In this document: piece after piece, positions 33,971 through 43,730 of the stretch | Layout: every line of letters starts with the position of its first letter | Position numbering within the stretch: position 1 is the first letter of the stretch | NCBI RefSeq assembly: GCF_007197575.1 | Contig: NZ_CP041616.1 | Span: forward strand, 1,550,001 to 1,614,000 | From: Ornithinimicrobium ciconiae | Lineage (GTDB): Bacteria > Actinomycetota > Actinomycetes > Actinomycetales > Dermatophilaceae | Reading direction: 5' to 3' | DNA: 64,000 bases | Position numbers and translations under genes: made by a program | The notes under the pieces: model-generated | Database searches by the model: none | What the model was told of the DNA's origin: nothing | The model's input: only the letters and a program-made list of their open reading frames with translations

Positions 33971-36769
33971 TTAGCGGACGATCCGGACGTCGGCGCGGTG
34001 CTGGGTGCCGTCATCCAGGGTGAGGATCAGCTCCTGGCAGGTGCCCGCCAGGGCAGTGTCCGGAGTCCAGAGGAGCTGGTAGCGCTGCTGGCCCTTGGCG
34101 TAGCTGAGGTTGCGGCCGTCGGCCGCCACCGTGACGGAGTACTGCAGCGGCTCCCGCGTGTCGCAGCTGATCTCCTGGACCATCGGCGAGTGAGCGGCCC
34201 GCAGTGGGTCCGCACCCAGGTCGCCACCGAGGTTGAAGCGGATTTGTGTGGTGGAACCGGCCTTGACCGTGGTCAGCGCGGTGTTCGACAGCGGGCTCTG
34301 GAAGCCGGAGCCCGGCGCCTCACAGGTCGGCGGCACGTCGAAGGCCTCGGTGTTGTCGTCGCGGTTGGTCGTGCCCTGCACGGCGCTGTAGCCCAGGCCG
34401 CGGCGGGCGAAGGCCGCCCACACGTTGCAGGTGTCCTCGCCGCCGAGAGCCTCGGACGCGGCCAGGATGCCGTCGCGGCCGGCCACGAAGCCCGGCTCGC
34501 AGCCCTGCATCTTCAGCCCGTCCATGACGTACTGCAGAGCGCGGGTGTTGCCGGCGGTGTCCCAGTCGGTGTAGAGGTTCGACGAGAAGCCGTGCTTGTC
34601 GATCAGGTCCCAGTTGAGGTCCCACAGGGTGGCGGCCCACGCGTGGCCCACGCCGTGCGGAGTGGCCAGGCTCGCGCCGTCCAGCCAGCCACCGGTGTGG
34701 ATCCGGTCGTAGGTGAACGGCTGGATGTCCATGTTGCGCGAGTAGGGCCGCGGGCGGATGCCGTTGCCGTGACGGTCGTCCTGGAAGAGGGCGTAGGGGC
34801 CCATGCCGCGGGCTTCCTCAGGGTGGTCGACGGCGGGGTCCATCAGCATGGTCAGGGCCAGGTAGTCGCTCCAGCCCTCACCCATCTGCTCGTGTCCGCG
34901 CAGGCAGTTGATGTTGAGACCACCGGTGAGACGGTTGGAGACGCCGTGACCGTACTCGTGGATGATGATGCCGTTCTCGTAGTCGCCGTCCCGGATGCCC
35001 GGGTGGCTCGAGATCTTGTGCACCGAGGCGGCGGTCGCACCGTCGGCGACCTGGGCGCGCAGCGCGACGCCGTCCTCCTGGCTGATCGACACCGCGGGGA
35101 TGCCGACCGGGGTGGCCATCGACCCGCTCAGGCGCGGCGGCACCGGGCTCTCGGGGTCCATCGGCTCGTTGTGGCTGATGACCACGGCCAGGGCACCGCC
35201 CGCCTCGGCGTTGCTGACCTGCTGGTTCAGCGAGCAGGCGTTGGTGCGCGCGGTCACCACGATCGCGCCTGGCGCGTCGAAGGCCGAGCAGCTGTCCTCC
35301 ACGACCACGGGGGTGCCGGGCAGGCCGGCGTTGGTCGGGGCCGGGGTGAAGAAGGCGAAGTTGGCGTCGTAGGTGACTGCGCTCTCGCCCGTGCCGATGG
35401 TCACACCGTTCGGCATGCCGAACTGCGCTCCGGGCCAGACATACATCTGCATGGCGGGTGCCGAGCCGTCGCGCGCCGGGGTGCTGAAGTTGGCGTTGTT
35501 GACGCCGGCTCCGTCCATCGCGTCGGCCCTGACGGGGTCGCCACCTGTGCCCTCACCGGTGTAGTTGGTCATCTGGAAGTTGCCCGAGGCCTCGTCGAAG
35601 CCGTAGCGGTAGAGCACGTCGTGGATGACGTTGTTGGCGTAGAACAGGTTGGTCACCGCGGCGTCCTTGTAGTTCAGCGCGTGCTCGCTGCGGTCCATGT
35701 CGAAGTCGAAGGTCAGCGAGGACCCGCCGTCGGGCTGGCTGCCGGGGTCAGGCTGGTTGTTGCGGTCCAGGTCGGTGCCGGCGCTGACGTTGTTGCCCCG
35801 GGTGATCGTGAACTCGGCACCGGGGACACCGTCGGTGTCGTGCCAGCCGAAGGGGGAGCCGACGGAGTCCGCCGGGTTGCTCACCAGGGTGTGCTCCCCG
35901 TCGTTGGGGCTCTCTCTGGGGAAGGCGACGACGCGATAGCTGGAGCCGTCGTCGACCGGGGTGGGTGTGCCGAACTCGTCCGGGTTGGCGACGCTGGCCG
36001 GCAGGAGCCGTGACGCCGCCGCGTCGAAGGCCTGCGGGCTGCGGGCCAGGCCCGCGAAGTCGGACGCGTGGTGGTGGTCGGTCCAGTCCTGCAGATCCAG
36101 GGTCTCGCCGCTCTCGGCGTCGACCATGACCTGCCAGAGGTGGTCCGAGCCCTGCTCGTCGATCACCAGTTCCCAGGCCAGGCGCAGCCCGTCCTCGGTC
36201 GGCTGCCAGACCAGGCGAGCGGGGATCTCCTCGCCGGAGATCCGGGAGGCCGTCATCACGGTCTCCTGGTCAGCTCCCCGTGCGGTGCTCGTGACCCGCG
36301 CCGCCTGCGGGGCGAGGTTGAGCTCGCCCGCTGCGGCGTCGAGCGCGTCGGGCGCGTCCAGGTCGGCAGTCCCACCGGCCTTGCGCAGGTTGGGGACGAG
36401 GGACTCGGCCACGTGCAGGACGACGCCGTCCTTGGTGACGCTGACCGTCGCCACGCCGCCCAGGACCTCACGGCCCTGGTGGTGCTGCACCAGGTTGACG
36501 TAGGTGACGCCGTTGTGCTCCGAGGTGTGCTGGGACAGCACCTGCAGGTCGGCCAGGTCGGCGGCGGCGACTCCGTAGTCGCCCGCCTTGAGGCGCAGCA
36601 CATCCATGGCGACCTGCTCGGGGGCCGCACTGCTGGGCTCAGTGAGGAAGAAGGAGGCACCGTCGCCCCCTTCTTCGACCGGGTCGGGGGTGGCTGATGC
36701 ACCAGGGGTGAGCAGGCTGAGGGCAAGGGGTAGGGCCAGACATGCGGTCAGGACCGGGGTACGTCTCAT
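33971..36769 (-). CDS. Secreted M36 (fungalysin) metalloprotease
   Basis: A 932-residue exported zinc protease. Signal peptide MRRTPVLTACLALPLALSLL is followed by a large propeptide (FTP/PepSY-like, about 30-230). The M36 catalytic domain follows, with an inserted PA domain of roughly 120 residues containing SNAEAGGALAVVISHNE. The zinc site is HEYGH (H604-H608) with the third ligand in MGEGWSDY. A small beta C-terminal domain ends the protein. ATG 36769 has GGAG at 7 bp; the in-frame ATG at 36781 is poorer. It digests extracellular protein, probably for nutrient supply. Confidence 0.93.
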   Translation of the reverse strand: MRRTPVLTACLALPLALSLLTPGASATPDPVEEGGDGASFFLTEPSSAAPEQVAMDVLRLKAGDYGVAAADLADLQVLSQHTSEHNGVTYVNLVQHHQGREVLGGVATVSVTKDGVVLHVAESLVPNLRKAGGTADLDAPDALDAAAGELNLAPQAARVTSTARGADQETVMTASRISGEEIPARLVWQPTEDGLRLAWELVIDEQGSDHLWQVMVDAESGETLDLQDWTDHHHASDFAGLARSPQAFDAAASRLLPASVANPDEFGTPTPVDDGSSYRVVAFPRESPNDGEHTLVSNPADSVGSPFGWHDTDGVPGAEFTITRGNNVSAGTDLDRNNQPDPGSQPDGGSSLTFDFDMDRSEHALNYKDAAVTNLFYANNVIHDVLYRYGFDEASGNFQMTNYTGEGTGGDPVRADAMDGAGVNNANFSTPARDGSAPAMQMYVWPGAQFGMPNGVTIGTGESAVTYDANFAFFTPAPTNAGLPGTPVVVEDSCSAFDAPGAIVVTARTNACSLNQQVSNAEAGGALAVVISHNEPMDPESPVPPRLSGSMATPVGIPAVSISQEDGVALRAQVADGATAASVHKISSHPGIRDGDYENGIIIHEYGHGVSNRLTGGLNINCLRGHEQMGEGWSDYLALTMLMDPAVDHPEEARGMGPYALFQDDRHGNGIRPRPYSRNMDIQPFTYDRIHTGGWLDGASLATPHGVGHAWAATLWDLNWDLIDKHGFSSNLYTDWDTAGNTRALQYVMDGLKMQGCEPGFVAGRDGILAASEALGGEDTCNVWAAFARRGLGYSAVQGTTNRDDNTEAFDVPPTCEAPGSGFQSPLSNTALTTVKAGSTTQIRFNLGGDLGADPLRAAHSPMVQEISCDTREPLQYSVTVAADGRNLSYAKGQQRYQLLWTPDTALAGTCQELILTLDDGTQHRADVRIVR

Positions 36770-36959
36770 CGAGCACTCCATCTCAAGGTGGGAGCGACGA
36801 CGGCCCTGGTTCCAGAGGTCATGGGGCGCGGGGGACGGATCCGCCGGGCACCGGGCGTCGTCGCCAGGTGAAATGACCATATGGCCTGGTAGGCCTGCAG
36901 AGAGTTTCCCTTTGGTCAGGACATCGTCAAGACTGGGGCATGACGGCAAGGGCCTCGCG

Positions 36960-38582
36960 TCAGGTCAGCTGGTGCACGAACGCATAGGCCGCTGCCTCGG
37001 TGCGGGAAGCGACCTCGATCTTGCCGAAGATGTTGCTCAGATGGCGAGCGACGGTCTTCTCGCTGAGCACCAATTCCTGGGCGATCTGCGGGTTGCTTCG
37101 CCCGGCTGCAACCAGCCGCAGCACCTCGACCTCGCGGGCCGTCAGTCCGTCGGGGAGCCCCGTGCCGAGCAGCCGCTCGACCTCGCGACGGGCGGGCTCG
37201 GCCCCCAGCTCGGCAAAGGTCCGGGCCGCGACGGACAACTCCGACTGGGCCGTCACCTCATCGCCCTGGGCGTGCAGCGCCTCGGCGAGGAGCACGCGGG
37301 CGCGCGCCGCGTCATACCGCGCGCCGATCCCGATCCACGACTTCCAAGCGGCGCGCAACTGTCCCAGGGCAGATGCCGGGTCGCCGGCGGCGAGGGAGAC
37401 CTGCCCCGCGGCATACGCGGCCGTCGCGGTCAGCGACACGCACCCGAAGGTGCCGGCGAGGTCGGTCAGCTCTGTGCAGGCAGTCGCGGCAGCCTCGAGG
37501 TCGTCGGCCGCCAAGAGCACCTCCACCGCGGGACCGAGTGTGCGGGAGCGGGTGACGGGGTCGGGGGTTTCGCTGAGCAGCCGACGGATGCAGCCCTCCG
37601 CAGCCGCAATCCGACCCTGCGCCAGCCACAGCAGGGAGCGACCGGGCTGCGGGTCGTGACCGGAGGCGGCGGCCTCCGCGTAGGCCGCGTCGGCGCCGTC
37701 GAGATCGCCGACGGTCCGCAGCACCTCGCCGCGCTCATAGAGCGCCAGGGCGACCGCTGGCTCCATGCCGTTGGCGGCATAGCGCTCGACGGCGCGCGTC
37801 AGCTCCTCCAGAGCCTGCGGGAACGACCCGTGCACCCGGTGGATCTGCGCGCGGTGCACGGCGCACTGGCCGGTGAACGGGACGAGCCCGGGCTGCAGGG
37901 CGCACCACCGCTCGAGCGTTTGGGTCCAGTCCGCCATCCGCCCGACGTCACCGACCTCCTGGCAGCCGGAGACCATCGCGCAGTAGAGGTGCCCCGCCAT
38001 GATCGGCGTGACCGCGCTGGTGGTCAGCGCGACCATGGCCTCATCGAGCCGGGCCAGCCCCTCAGGAACCCGCCCGAGCCCGATCAGCGCCTGGCCCGAG
38101 ATGGTGAGGGAGAAGCCGACCAGGTCGTCGTCGCCGGAGGCCCGACCGATCTCCCCGATCCGCTCGGCCAGGCCCAGGACCACCTCGGGCTGACCGCTGA
38201 CCAGGGCGCCGAACGCCTCGGGGACCAGCAGGTGGCCCTGCTCGGGCAGGTCCTCGGGCTGGTCCTCCAGCAGGCGGGCAGCGCGGGCGGCCCAGCCTCC
38301 ACCGACGGCAGGCTCGCCCCGCTCGGCAAAGAACATCGCCAGGCCCAGCGCGTCGCGCGCCCCGGCGCGCTGGTCGCCTGCCGCGAGGTTGGCGTTGTGC
38401 GCCTCCTGGAGCGCGCCGATCGCGGTCGCGTGATCACCCACGAGGTATGCCGCGGTGCTGAGCGCGCGCAGGTCCTCGGCTCCGAGGGAGGCCCGGTCGG
38501 CGCGGCTGAGGTGACGGTGGGCGCTCACCCAGTCCTGGGTCGCGTATGCCGCCTGGCCTGCAGCGAGTTCGTCGATGCTCAT
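36960..38582 (-). CDS. LuxR-family regulator with helical repeats, no ATPase
   Basis: A 540-residue regulator. The bulk is TPR-like alpha repeats (AYATQDWVSAHRHLSRAD, later GDLDGADAAYAEAA). The C-terminal LuxR HTH reads LTAREVEVLRLVAAGRSNPQIAQ and then LSEKTVARHLSNIFGKI. No P-loop is present, so it differs from the two large ATPase regulators here. It is divergent from the large membrane protein at 38675 and lies upstream of the M36 protease on the same strand; the gap makes co-transcription uncertain. Confidence 0.9.
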   Translation of the reverse strand: MSIDELAAGQAAYATQDWVSAHRHLSRADRASLGAEDLRALSTAAYLVGDHATAIGALQEAHNANLAAGDQRAGARDALGLAMFFAERGEPAVGGGWAARAARLLEDQPEDLPEQGHLLVPEAFGALVSGQPEVVLGLAERIGEIGRASGDDDLVGFSLTISGQALIGLGRVPEGLARLDEAMVALTTSAVTPIMAGHLYCAMVSGCQEVGDVGRMADWTQTLERWCALQPGLVPFTGQCAVHRAQIHRVHGSFPQALEELTRAVERYAANGMEPAVALALYERGEVLRTVGDLDGADAAYAEAAASGHDPQPGRSLLWLAQGRIAAAEGCIRRLLSETPDPVTRSRTLGPAVEVLLAADDLEAAATACTELTDLAGTFGCVSLTATAAYAAGQVSLAAGDPASALGQLRAAWKSWIGIGARYDAARARVLLAEALHAQGDEVTAQSELSVAARTFAELGAEPARREVERLLGTGLPDGLTAREVEVLRLVAAGRSNPQIAQELVLSEKTVARHLSNIFGKIEVASRTEAAAYAFVHQLT

Positions 38583-38674
38583 GGGCGCCTCCAGGTTTCG
38601 AGACTACTCGCGTGACTGCGGCCCCGGGGTCCACACGTGAACTCTTGACCACGACGGGCAAGAGGCGAGACGCT

Positions 38675-41173
38675 GTGCCCGTGTCACACACGAGAGCTCG
38701 TGGCTCGAGCCGGTTGGTGAAGGTGCTGGGGATCCTCGGCCTCGTGGTGGTCGGGCTGTCCGGGCCCGTGCCGACCGCCCCCGCCACCGCTGCCCCCAGC
38801 GTGTGTGACAGAGCGGTGGCTCTCGTGGAGGAAGGGTCGCTCGAGGATGCCGAGACCGTGGCAGAGGCGGTCGGCGGTGACTGCTCGACCCAGATCGGGG
38901 AACTGACAACCCAGGCACGTCAGGCATCGGATGCGCTCGTGGATCAGGCGACCCGACAAGCGGATGACACCGAGCAACACCGTCTGGCCCAGTTGGCGAT
39001 TGACCTGGACTCCAACAACGGGGAGGCCAAGAAGTTGTTGGAGGATCCGGCTGCCAAGCAGGACCCTGGGCTCTGCGGGGAAGCGGATGCCGCGGTCGGC
39101 CGTGGACAGTTCGCCCGGGCGGAGTCCCTCTATGCCGCGCTCGACGGGGTTGATGAGGCCAAGGTCTGTCGCCAGGCAGGCCTGGTCAACCTGGCCGACG
39201 CCCGCTCGAGCAGCTGGCCACAGCGGATCAGTGATGCCGTGACTGAGGACGGCTTGCTCCTGTTGACCTTCGCCGCAATCGCCTTCGCCATCGGCGTCGC
39301 GATCACGCTCTGGAGGCGCCCGACCGCCCTGACGTTCAACCGCCGCAGGGTCGGCACCCTGGCGGTTCTCACCATCGTGGGTCTGGTGGCGTGGCACCTG
39401 TGGTCCGGGAACTCGCCAACGCAAGAAGTGCTTGGCCGGGGCAGCGTCAGCACGCTGGTCCTCTTGGTCGTGGTGCTTTCGCTAGCCCTTCTGACTGGCC
39501 TGGCCGTCTCGACCTTCTCGCGCAGTCGCGCCCCGTTGTTGATCGAGGTCGGACCCTCACCGGGTGGCGACCCGGAGCAGGCCGTGGCGCGACAGACGGT
39601 CACACAGTTGCACGACCTGGCCAACGGCAAGTCGAGCGGCCTCCACGCCATGGTGGGCACCGACCTGCACGACACGGGCATCCGCGGGGTCCTCGGGCAG
39701 CTCGACTACCCGTGGCTCGCCGCGATTCTCAAGGTATGGAACGCCGTCGCGCTCCGGTCCGGCGACCGTGTCCTGCTCACCACGGAGGGGCCGGAGACGA
39801 CCGTAGCCATGTATGAGGGGCCGCGCCTTGCCCAGGTGCGCACGGTGAACGCGACCAACTTCCGGGTGGATGAGGAAAAGGCCACCGACACGGAGGAGGC
39901 CCACGCTGTCCGGGATGTCGCCACGGAGGTGGCCGCACACCTGCTCTGGTGGCGCTTGCCTGATCCTGGCGCTGAACCGCGCCTCTACGGGGCGAGCAAA
40001 GCCAGCAGCTTGGCACTGGCGTCCATCGCTGCCCAGCGGCTTGGTGATCGACAGTTTGCGGGTGCCCTGTCCATGGCTGCCCGGGCGGTGCACAGCGACC
40101 CTGACAACCGGGCCGCCGTGCTGACGCTGGTGAGCGCCAACCTGTTGGGGACACCCACCGCTGAGGAAGAAGACCTCTGTCTACGCCAACTCGAGGGTCT
40201 GCTGGAGCGGGAGGAGAGGCGCGCTTCGGGCGGAGACTCGCCCTTGGCATGGCGGATCCGTTACACGCTGGCGGCCGGCCTGGTCAATCGCGAGGTGTCT
40301 CGTTTCCCCGACCTCGATGGGGATGCTTGGCGAGGGCCATTCACGCAGGCTTTGCGGCTGTGGGCGACGTTCCTCACTCCCGCCGAGCGAGAAGGTCTGC
40401 CACTGGACGGATCTGAGATCAGCGTGACCCTCTCCGAGGCTCCAAGGCCTCACGTGGATGAGCGGGATCTCTGGCGCTACCTCGTCGCTGCGTCCCGCAG
40501 CGCAGCTGTCTCGGTGGCGATCGCCCTGGACCGCAAGCCGGGTGACCCGGTTGACACCGATCAACTCGACGGTTGGTCGCTCTCCGCCTCACGGACCGAC
40601 CACCGCAACCTGGCCTGCGGGTACGCCACCGCATATCACCTCACTCCTGTGACAGAGACCGAGTTGAGAGGGCGGCTGGCCCGCAGATGTGTGCAACGGA
40701 TCCGGCTGGCTGCTCCCGAGCCCAGGGGTCGTACGAGTGTTCTGGCCGATCCGTTCCTCGCGTGGGTGAAGGATTCCGATCCCTATCGAGCACTGCTGGC
40801 CGACTGGGACCTGGCTGATGGCCCTTATGCGGGGATCGGGTCGATCGGCAGGTTCGCTGCGGCGCTGGCTCGGAGCCACCCGCGAGCGGCGGACTTGCTC
40901 ACGGACCTGGAGAGCATGGCGGGCCGTCAGGCGCTTCGGTCCGAGCACAATGTTGACGCAGAGAGCCTGCGTGCCTGGCACGGGGCTGCGGAATGGCTAG
41001 AGGCGGGGCTGGACGGGGGACTGGTGGACCGCTATCAGCGTGCCGGGTTTGCCGACCGGGCCGAGGTGCGGCAGACCCAGGAATCTGTCATCTCGGCGCG
41101 GCTCACCGCCAGCGCAGCAGTCAATGGCACGGAGGTGCCGAGCGCAGAGGACCGTGCCGCGATGCGTGGCTGA
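38675..41173 (+). CDS. Large membrane protein of unknown function
   Basis: An 832-residue protein I do not recognise. A signal peptide (LVKVLGILGLVVVGLSGP) is followed by an extracellular domain of about 150 residues with several cysteines and TPR-like helices. Three hydrophobic segments follow near 200-310 (LLLLTFAAIAFAIGVAITLW, LAVLTIVGLVAWHLW, LVLLVVVLSLALLTGLAV). A cytoplasmic domain of about 500 residues ends it, mostly alpha-helical with a possible TPR part. GTG 38675 has AGAGG at 9 bp; GTG 38681 is an alternative. Envelope sensing or a scaffold is possible. Confidence 0.65.
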   Translation: MPVSHTRARGSSRLVKVLGILGLVVVGLSGPVPTAPATAAPSVCDRAVALVEEGSLEDAETVAEAVGGDCSTQIGELTTQARQASDALVDQATRQADDTEQHRLAQLAIDLDSNNGEAKKLLEDPAAKQDPGLCGEADAAVGRGQFARAESLYAALDGVDEAKVCRQAGLVNLADARSSSWPQRISDAVTEDGLLLLTFAAIAFAIGVAITLWRRPTALTFNRRRVGTLAVLTIVGLVAWHLWSGNSPTQEVLGRGSVSTLVLLVVVLSLALLTGLAVSTFSRSRAPLLIEVGPSPGGDPEQAVARQTVTQLHDLANGKSSGLHAMVGTDLHDTGIRGVLGQLDYPWLAAILKVWNAVALRSGDRVLLTTEGPETTVAMYEGPRLAQVRTVNATNFRVDEEKATDTEEAHAVRDVATEVAAHLLWWRLPDPGAEPRLYGASKASSLALASIAAQRLGDRQFAGALSMAARAVHSDPDNRAAVLTLVSANLLGTPTAEEEDLCLRQLEGLLEREERRASGGDSPLAWRIRYTLAAGLVNREVSRFPDLDGDAWRGPFTQALRLWATFLTPAEREGLPLDGSEISVTLSEAPRPHVDERDLWRYLVAASRSAAVSVAIALDRKPGDPVDTDQLDGWSLSASRTDHRNLACGYATAYHLTPVTETELRGRLARRCVQRIRLAAPEPRGRTSVLADPFLAWVKDSDPYRALLADWDLADGPYAGIGSIGRFAAALARSHPRAADLLTDLESMAGRQALRSEHNVDAESLRAWHGAAEWLEAGLDGGLVDRYQRAGFADRAEVRQTQESVISARLTASAAVNGTEVPSAEDRAAMRG

Positions 41174-41300
41174 CCGATGCTGAGCAGCACGGCCAGGCCG
41201 CTGAAGAAGCGTGGCGGCCCGCGGCTGACTTCGCGGGGCTGGAAGACCTCGTCGAGGTAGTCCCCTGTGTGACAGGAGCACGAAGGACGCATACGCAGTG

Positions 41301-41948
41301 TCAGATGCGGCCGGTCTCATGAGCCCACATGGCGACCTCGACGCGGTTTCGCGCGCCGAGTTTGCGCATGAGGCTGGCGACGTGGGCCTTGACCGTGCTC
41401 GGGGTGATGAACAGCTCGCCGGCGATCTCGTTGTTGGTGCGGCCCTGGGCGACAGGCACGAGGACCTCCTCCTCGCGGGCGGTGAGCGGCTCCAGCGGCT
41501 GCCGCGGTGTTGCGGTCTGGGCGTGGGCGAATGCTGCGAGCAGTCGGACGGTCACGCTGGGTGCGATCAGCGCGTCTCCGTCCGCGGCGGCGTGGATGGC
41601 CTGGGTCAGCAGGGCGGGTCCGGCGTCCTTGAGCAGGAATCCGCGGGCACCGGCTTTGAGTGCCCCGTGGACATACTCGTCGAGGTCAAAGGTCGTGATG
41701 ACCACGATCGGCAGGGGATCGGCGACGCCGGGGCCGGCGAGACGTCGGGTGGCCTCGATGCCATCCATCAGCGGCATCCGGATGTCGAACAGACCGACGT
41801 CGGGACGCAGCTGGTGCGCCAGGCGTACCGCCTCGCGCCCGTCGGCGGCTGCCCCGACCACTTCGATGTCGGGCTGGGTGTTGAGCAACATCGTCAGCCC
41901 GGTGCGCACGATGGTTTGGTCGTCGGCGATGAGGACTCTGATGCTCAT
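41301..41948 (-). CDS. NarL-family response regulator
   Basis: A 215-residue two-component response regulator. The receiver domain has the acidic pair D9/D10, the phosphoacceptor D55 (LFDIRMP), a Thr in ITTFD and K105 or so in LLKDAG. The C-terminal LuxR HTH reads LTAREEEVLVPVAQGRTNNEIAGELFIT. ATG 41948 overlaps the kinase stop (ATGA), so the pair is co-translated. Targets are unknown; the membrane protein at 43255 is divergent and could be one. Confidence 0.94.
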   Translation of the reverse strand: MSIRVLIADDQTIVRTGLTMLLNTQPDIEVVGAAADGREAVRLAHQLRPDVGLFDIRMPLMDGIEATRRLAGPGVADPLPIVVITTFDLDEYVHGALKAGARGFLLKDAGPALLTQAIHAAADGDALIAPSVTVRLLAAFAHAQTATPRQPLEPLTAREEEVLVPVAQGRTNNEIAGELFITPSTVKAHVASLMRKLGARNRVEVAMWAHETGRI

Positions 41949-43093
41949 CGTGGCACTCCGGTTCGGGGCAGGGCTGCCTCTACCCGCCAGCCCCGCGTGG
42001 CGGCAGGGCCTGCGTGGAAGGTGCCGCCGAGCAGCGAGGCGCGTTCCTGCATGCCCACGAGACCGTAGCCCGCTGGGGCGCGGCCACCAGCGTGAGACGA
42101 GCCGTCGTCCTCGATGGTCAGGCGCACCCGGTCGGTGTCGCCGATGACGGCGACGGTGACCTCGGTGGCATGGCGGGCATGCCGTCGTGCGTTGGTGATG
42201 GACTCCTGGGCCAGGCGGTAGATCGCGGCCCCCACCGCCGGGCTGAGATCCTCGAAGTCGCCAGAGAGCAGCACCGTGACGCAGGGACGCTCCTGACCCT
42301 CGGTGGCGAGCTGCTCGACCTCGGCCAGACCGGGCTGCGGCGCGAACTCGGTGTCCTCTGTCGCGCGGAGCACGCCCACGATGGCGCGCAGCTCGGTGAG
42401 GGTGCGGGTCGCTGCGTCTTCGATGGTGGCCAGGGCCTCGATGGCACGCTCGGGATGGGAGGCCGCGATGGCACGTCCCGCTTGAGCCTGGATGGCGATG
42501 CCCGACACGTGGTGGGCGACGGTGTCGTGGAGCTCCCGAGCGAGCTGTTCGCGTTCGAGGGCCTTGGCCTGGTCGATGTCGCGGAGGCGGACTTTCGAGC
42601 GATAGCGGAGTGCGGCGCCGAGCGCAGCCGCGAACAGGAAGAACGCATACGCTCCGACCGTGTCCGCCACGCTGGTGGGATCGGCCACGGTGGTGACCGG
42701 CAGCCAGAGCAGTATGACGGCGAGACCGCTGGCGGCTTCCCGACCGGAGCCCCACCGGAACAGGGCGAAGGCCAGGATCAGCGTCCCGGACGTGCTGGAT
42801 AGCAGCCCGCCCTGTGACCCGGTGAGGATTCTGACGACGTCGACGATCGTCAACAAGCCGAAGCAGACCGCGACTGCGAGCAGCGGGTGCGTGCGTCGCC
42901 ACAGCAGGGGACCGAGGACCGCGAGGACCACGAGCAGCAGCAGCGGGCGCGGCGCCAGATCCTGACGAAGCGCCGTCTCCGCCAGGGACCAGCAGGCCAG
43001 TGCTGCCACCAGGGCCCAGTCCCACGGCCCCCGGTCCGGGGCGCGTGCGGGTCGAGGTTCGGCCCACAGCGAGCGGAGCGCGTTGGGGACCAT
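41945..43093 (-). CDS. NarL-type sensor histidine kinase
   Basis: A 382-residue membrane histidine kinase. About five transmembrane helices lie in residues 25-160, without a large outer domain. The HisKA_3 box ARELHDTVAHHVSGIAIQ contains phosphoacceptor His189, and the HATPase_c domain ends in a GYGLVGMQERASLLGG segment. It phosphorylates the response regulator encoded downstream, with which it overlaps by 4 bp. The signal is unknown; such kinases without a periplasmic domain often sense the membrane. Confidence 0.93.
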   Translation of the reverse strand: MVPNALRSLWAEPRPARAPDRGPWDWALVAALACWSLAETALRQDLAPRPLLLLVVLAVLGPLLWRRTHPLLAVAVCFGLLTIVDVVRILTGSQGGLLSSTSGTLILAFALFRWGSGREAASGLAVILLWLPVTTVADPTSVADTVGAYAFFLFAAALGAALRYRSKVRLRDIDQAKALEREQLARELHDTVAHHVSGIAIQAQAGRAIAASHPERAIEALATIEDAATRTLTELRAIVGVLRATEDTEFAPQPGLAEVEQLATEGQERPCVTVLLSGDFEDLSPAVGAAIYRLAQESITNARRHARHATEVTVAVIGDTDRVRLTIEDDGSSHAGGRAPAGYGLVGMQERASLLGGTFHAGPAATRGWRVEAALPRTGVPR

Positions 43094-43254
43094 CTGATCA
43101 GACTAGGCACCCCGCGAGATCGGCGTATCAGCTGAAAGTACGAGTGCTCGACTGGGCCAACGGGCAGGTCAGATCAGGCTCGAGGGCTGATGTGCCCGCC
43201 ACCAGCATCCGTAACGCTGAAGGCACACACCCGATCAACCCAAGGAGCAACCTA

Positions 43255-43713
43255 ATGAGGACCGATCAGTCCCACACCGCACGAGAGAATGTGCCATCCC
43301 GCAGCACGCAGGAAGACCTGCGGGTGCCCGTCCAGGCCAAGCTCGCGGCCGCGTGGACCAGTTTCATGTTCCTCTATATCTACGTCGACTACTTCCAGCT
43401 CTACAAGCCTGGGGCCCTCGACGACATCCTGGGCGGCGTCGTCTTTACGTTCGATATCAGCCCGACCCTGTTGACCCTGATGCTTGCGTCCGTGGCGATC
43501 CCGGCCCTGATGGTGATGCTCTCCATGACGTTGCCTCCCCGGGTGAACCGCGCCACGAACCTCGTCGTTGCCTCGCTCTACATCCCTTACTCGGTGGTCA
43601 ACGCGGCAGGGGAGTCCTGGGACTGGGCCTTCTTCTACGGCCTCTCCATCGGGCTCGAGGTGCTGCTCCTGGCGTTCATCCTGCGCTCCGCCTGGACCTG
43701 GCGGCAGGGGTGA
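43255..43713 (+). CDS. Small four-helix membrane protein (DUF6326-like)
   Basis: A 152-residue membrane protein with about four hydrophobic segments. It has VQAKLAAAWTSFMFLYIYVDYFQLYKPG, as in the DUF6326 group, and ends at TWRQG. ATG 43255 follows AAGGAGCAACCTA. It is divergent from the histidine kinase, which suggests functional linkage. Function is unknown. Confidence 0.65.
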   Translation: MRTDQSHTARENVPSRSTQEDLRVPVQAKLAAAWTSFMFLYIYVDYFQLYKPGALDDILGGVVFTFDISPTLLTLMLASVAIPALMVMLSMTLPPRVNRATNLVVASLYIPYSVVNAAGESWDWAFFYGLSIGLEVLLLAFILRSAWTWRQG

Positions 43714-43730
43714 CGTGGCCCGCGGTGCCG

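Noticed and set aside
33998..36013. 671-codon plus-strand frame opposite the M36 protease
   Set aside because: Antisense shadow; the protease has a signal peptide and an intact zinc site.
41301..43067. 588-codon frame covering both the response regulator and kinase region
   Set aside because: Only its last 215 codons are the response regulator. The upstream part is the wrong frame of the histidine kinase, so it is not a fused protein.
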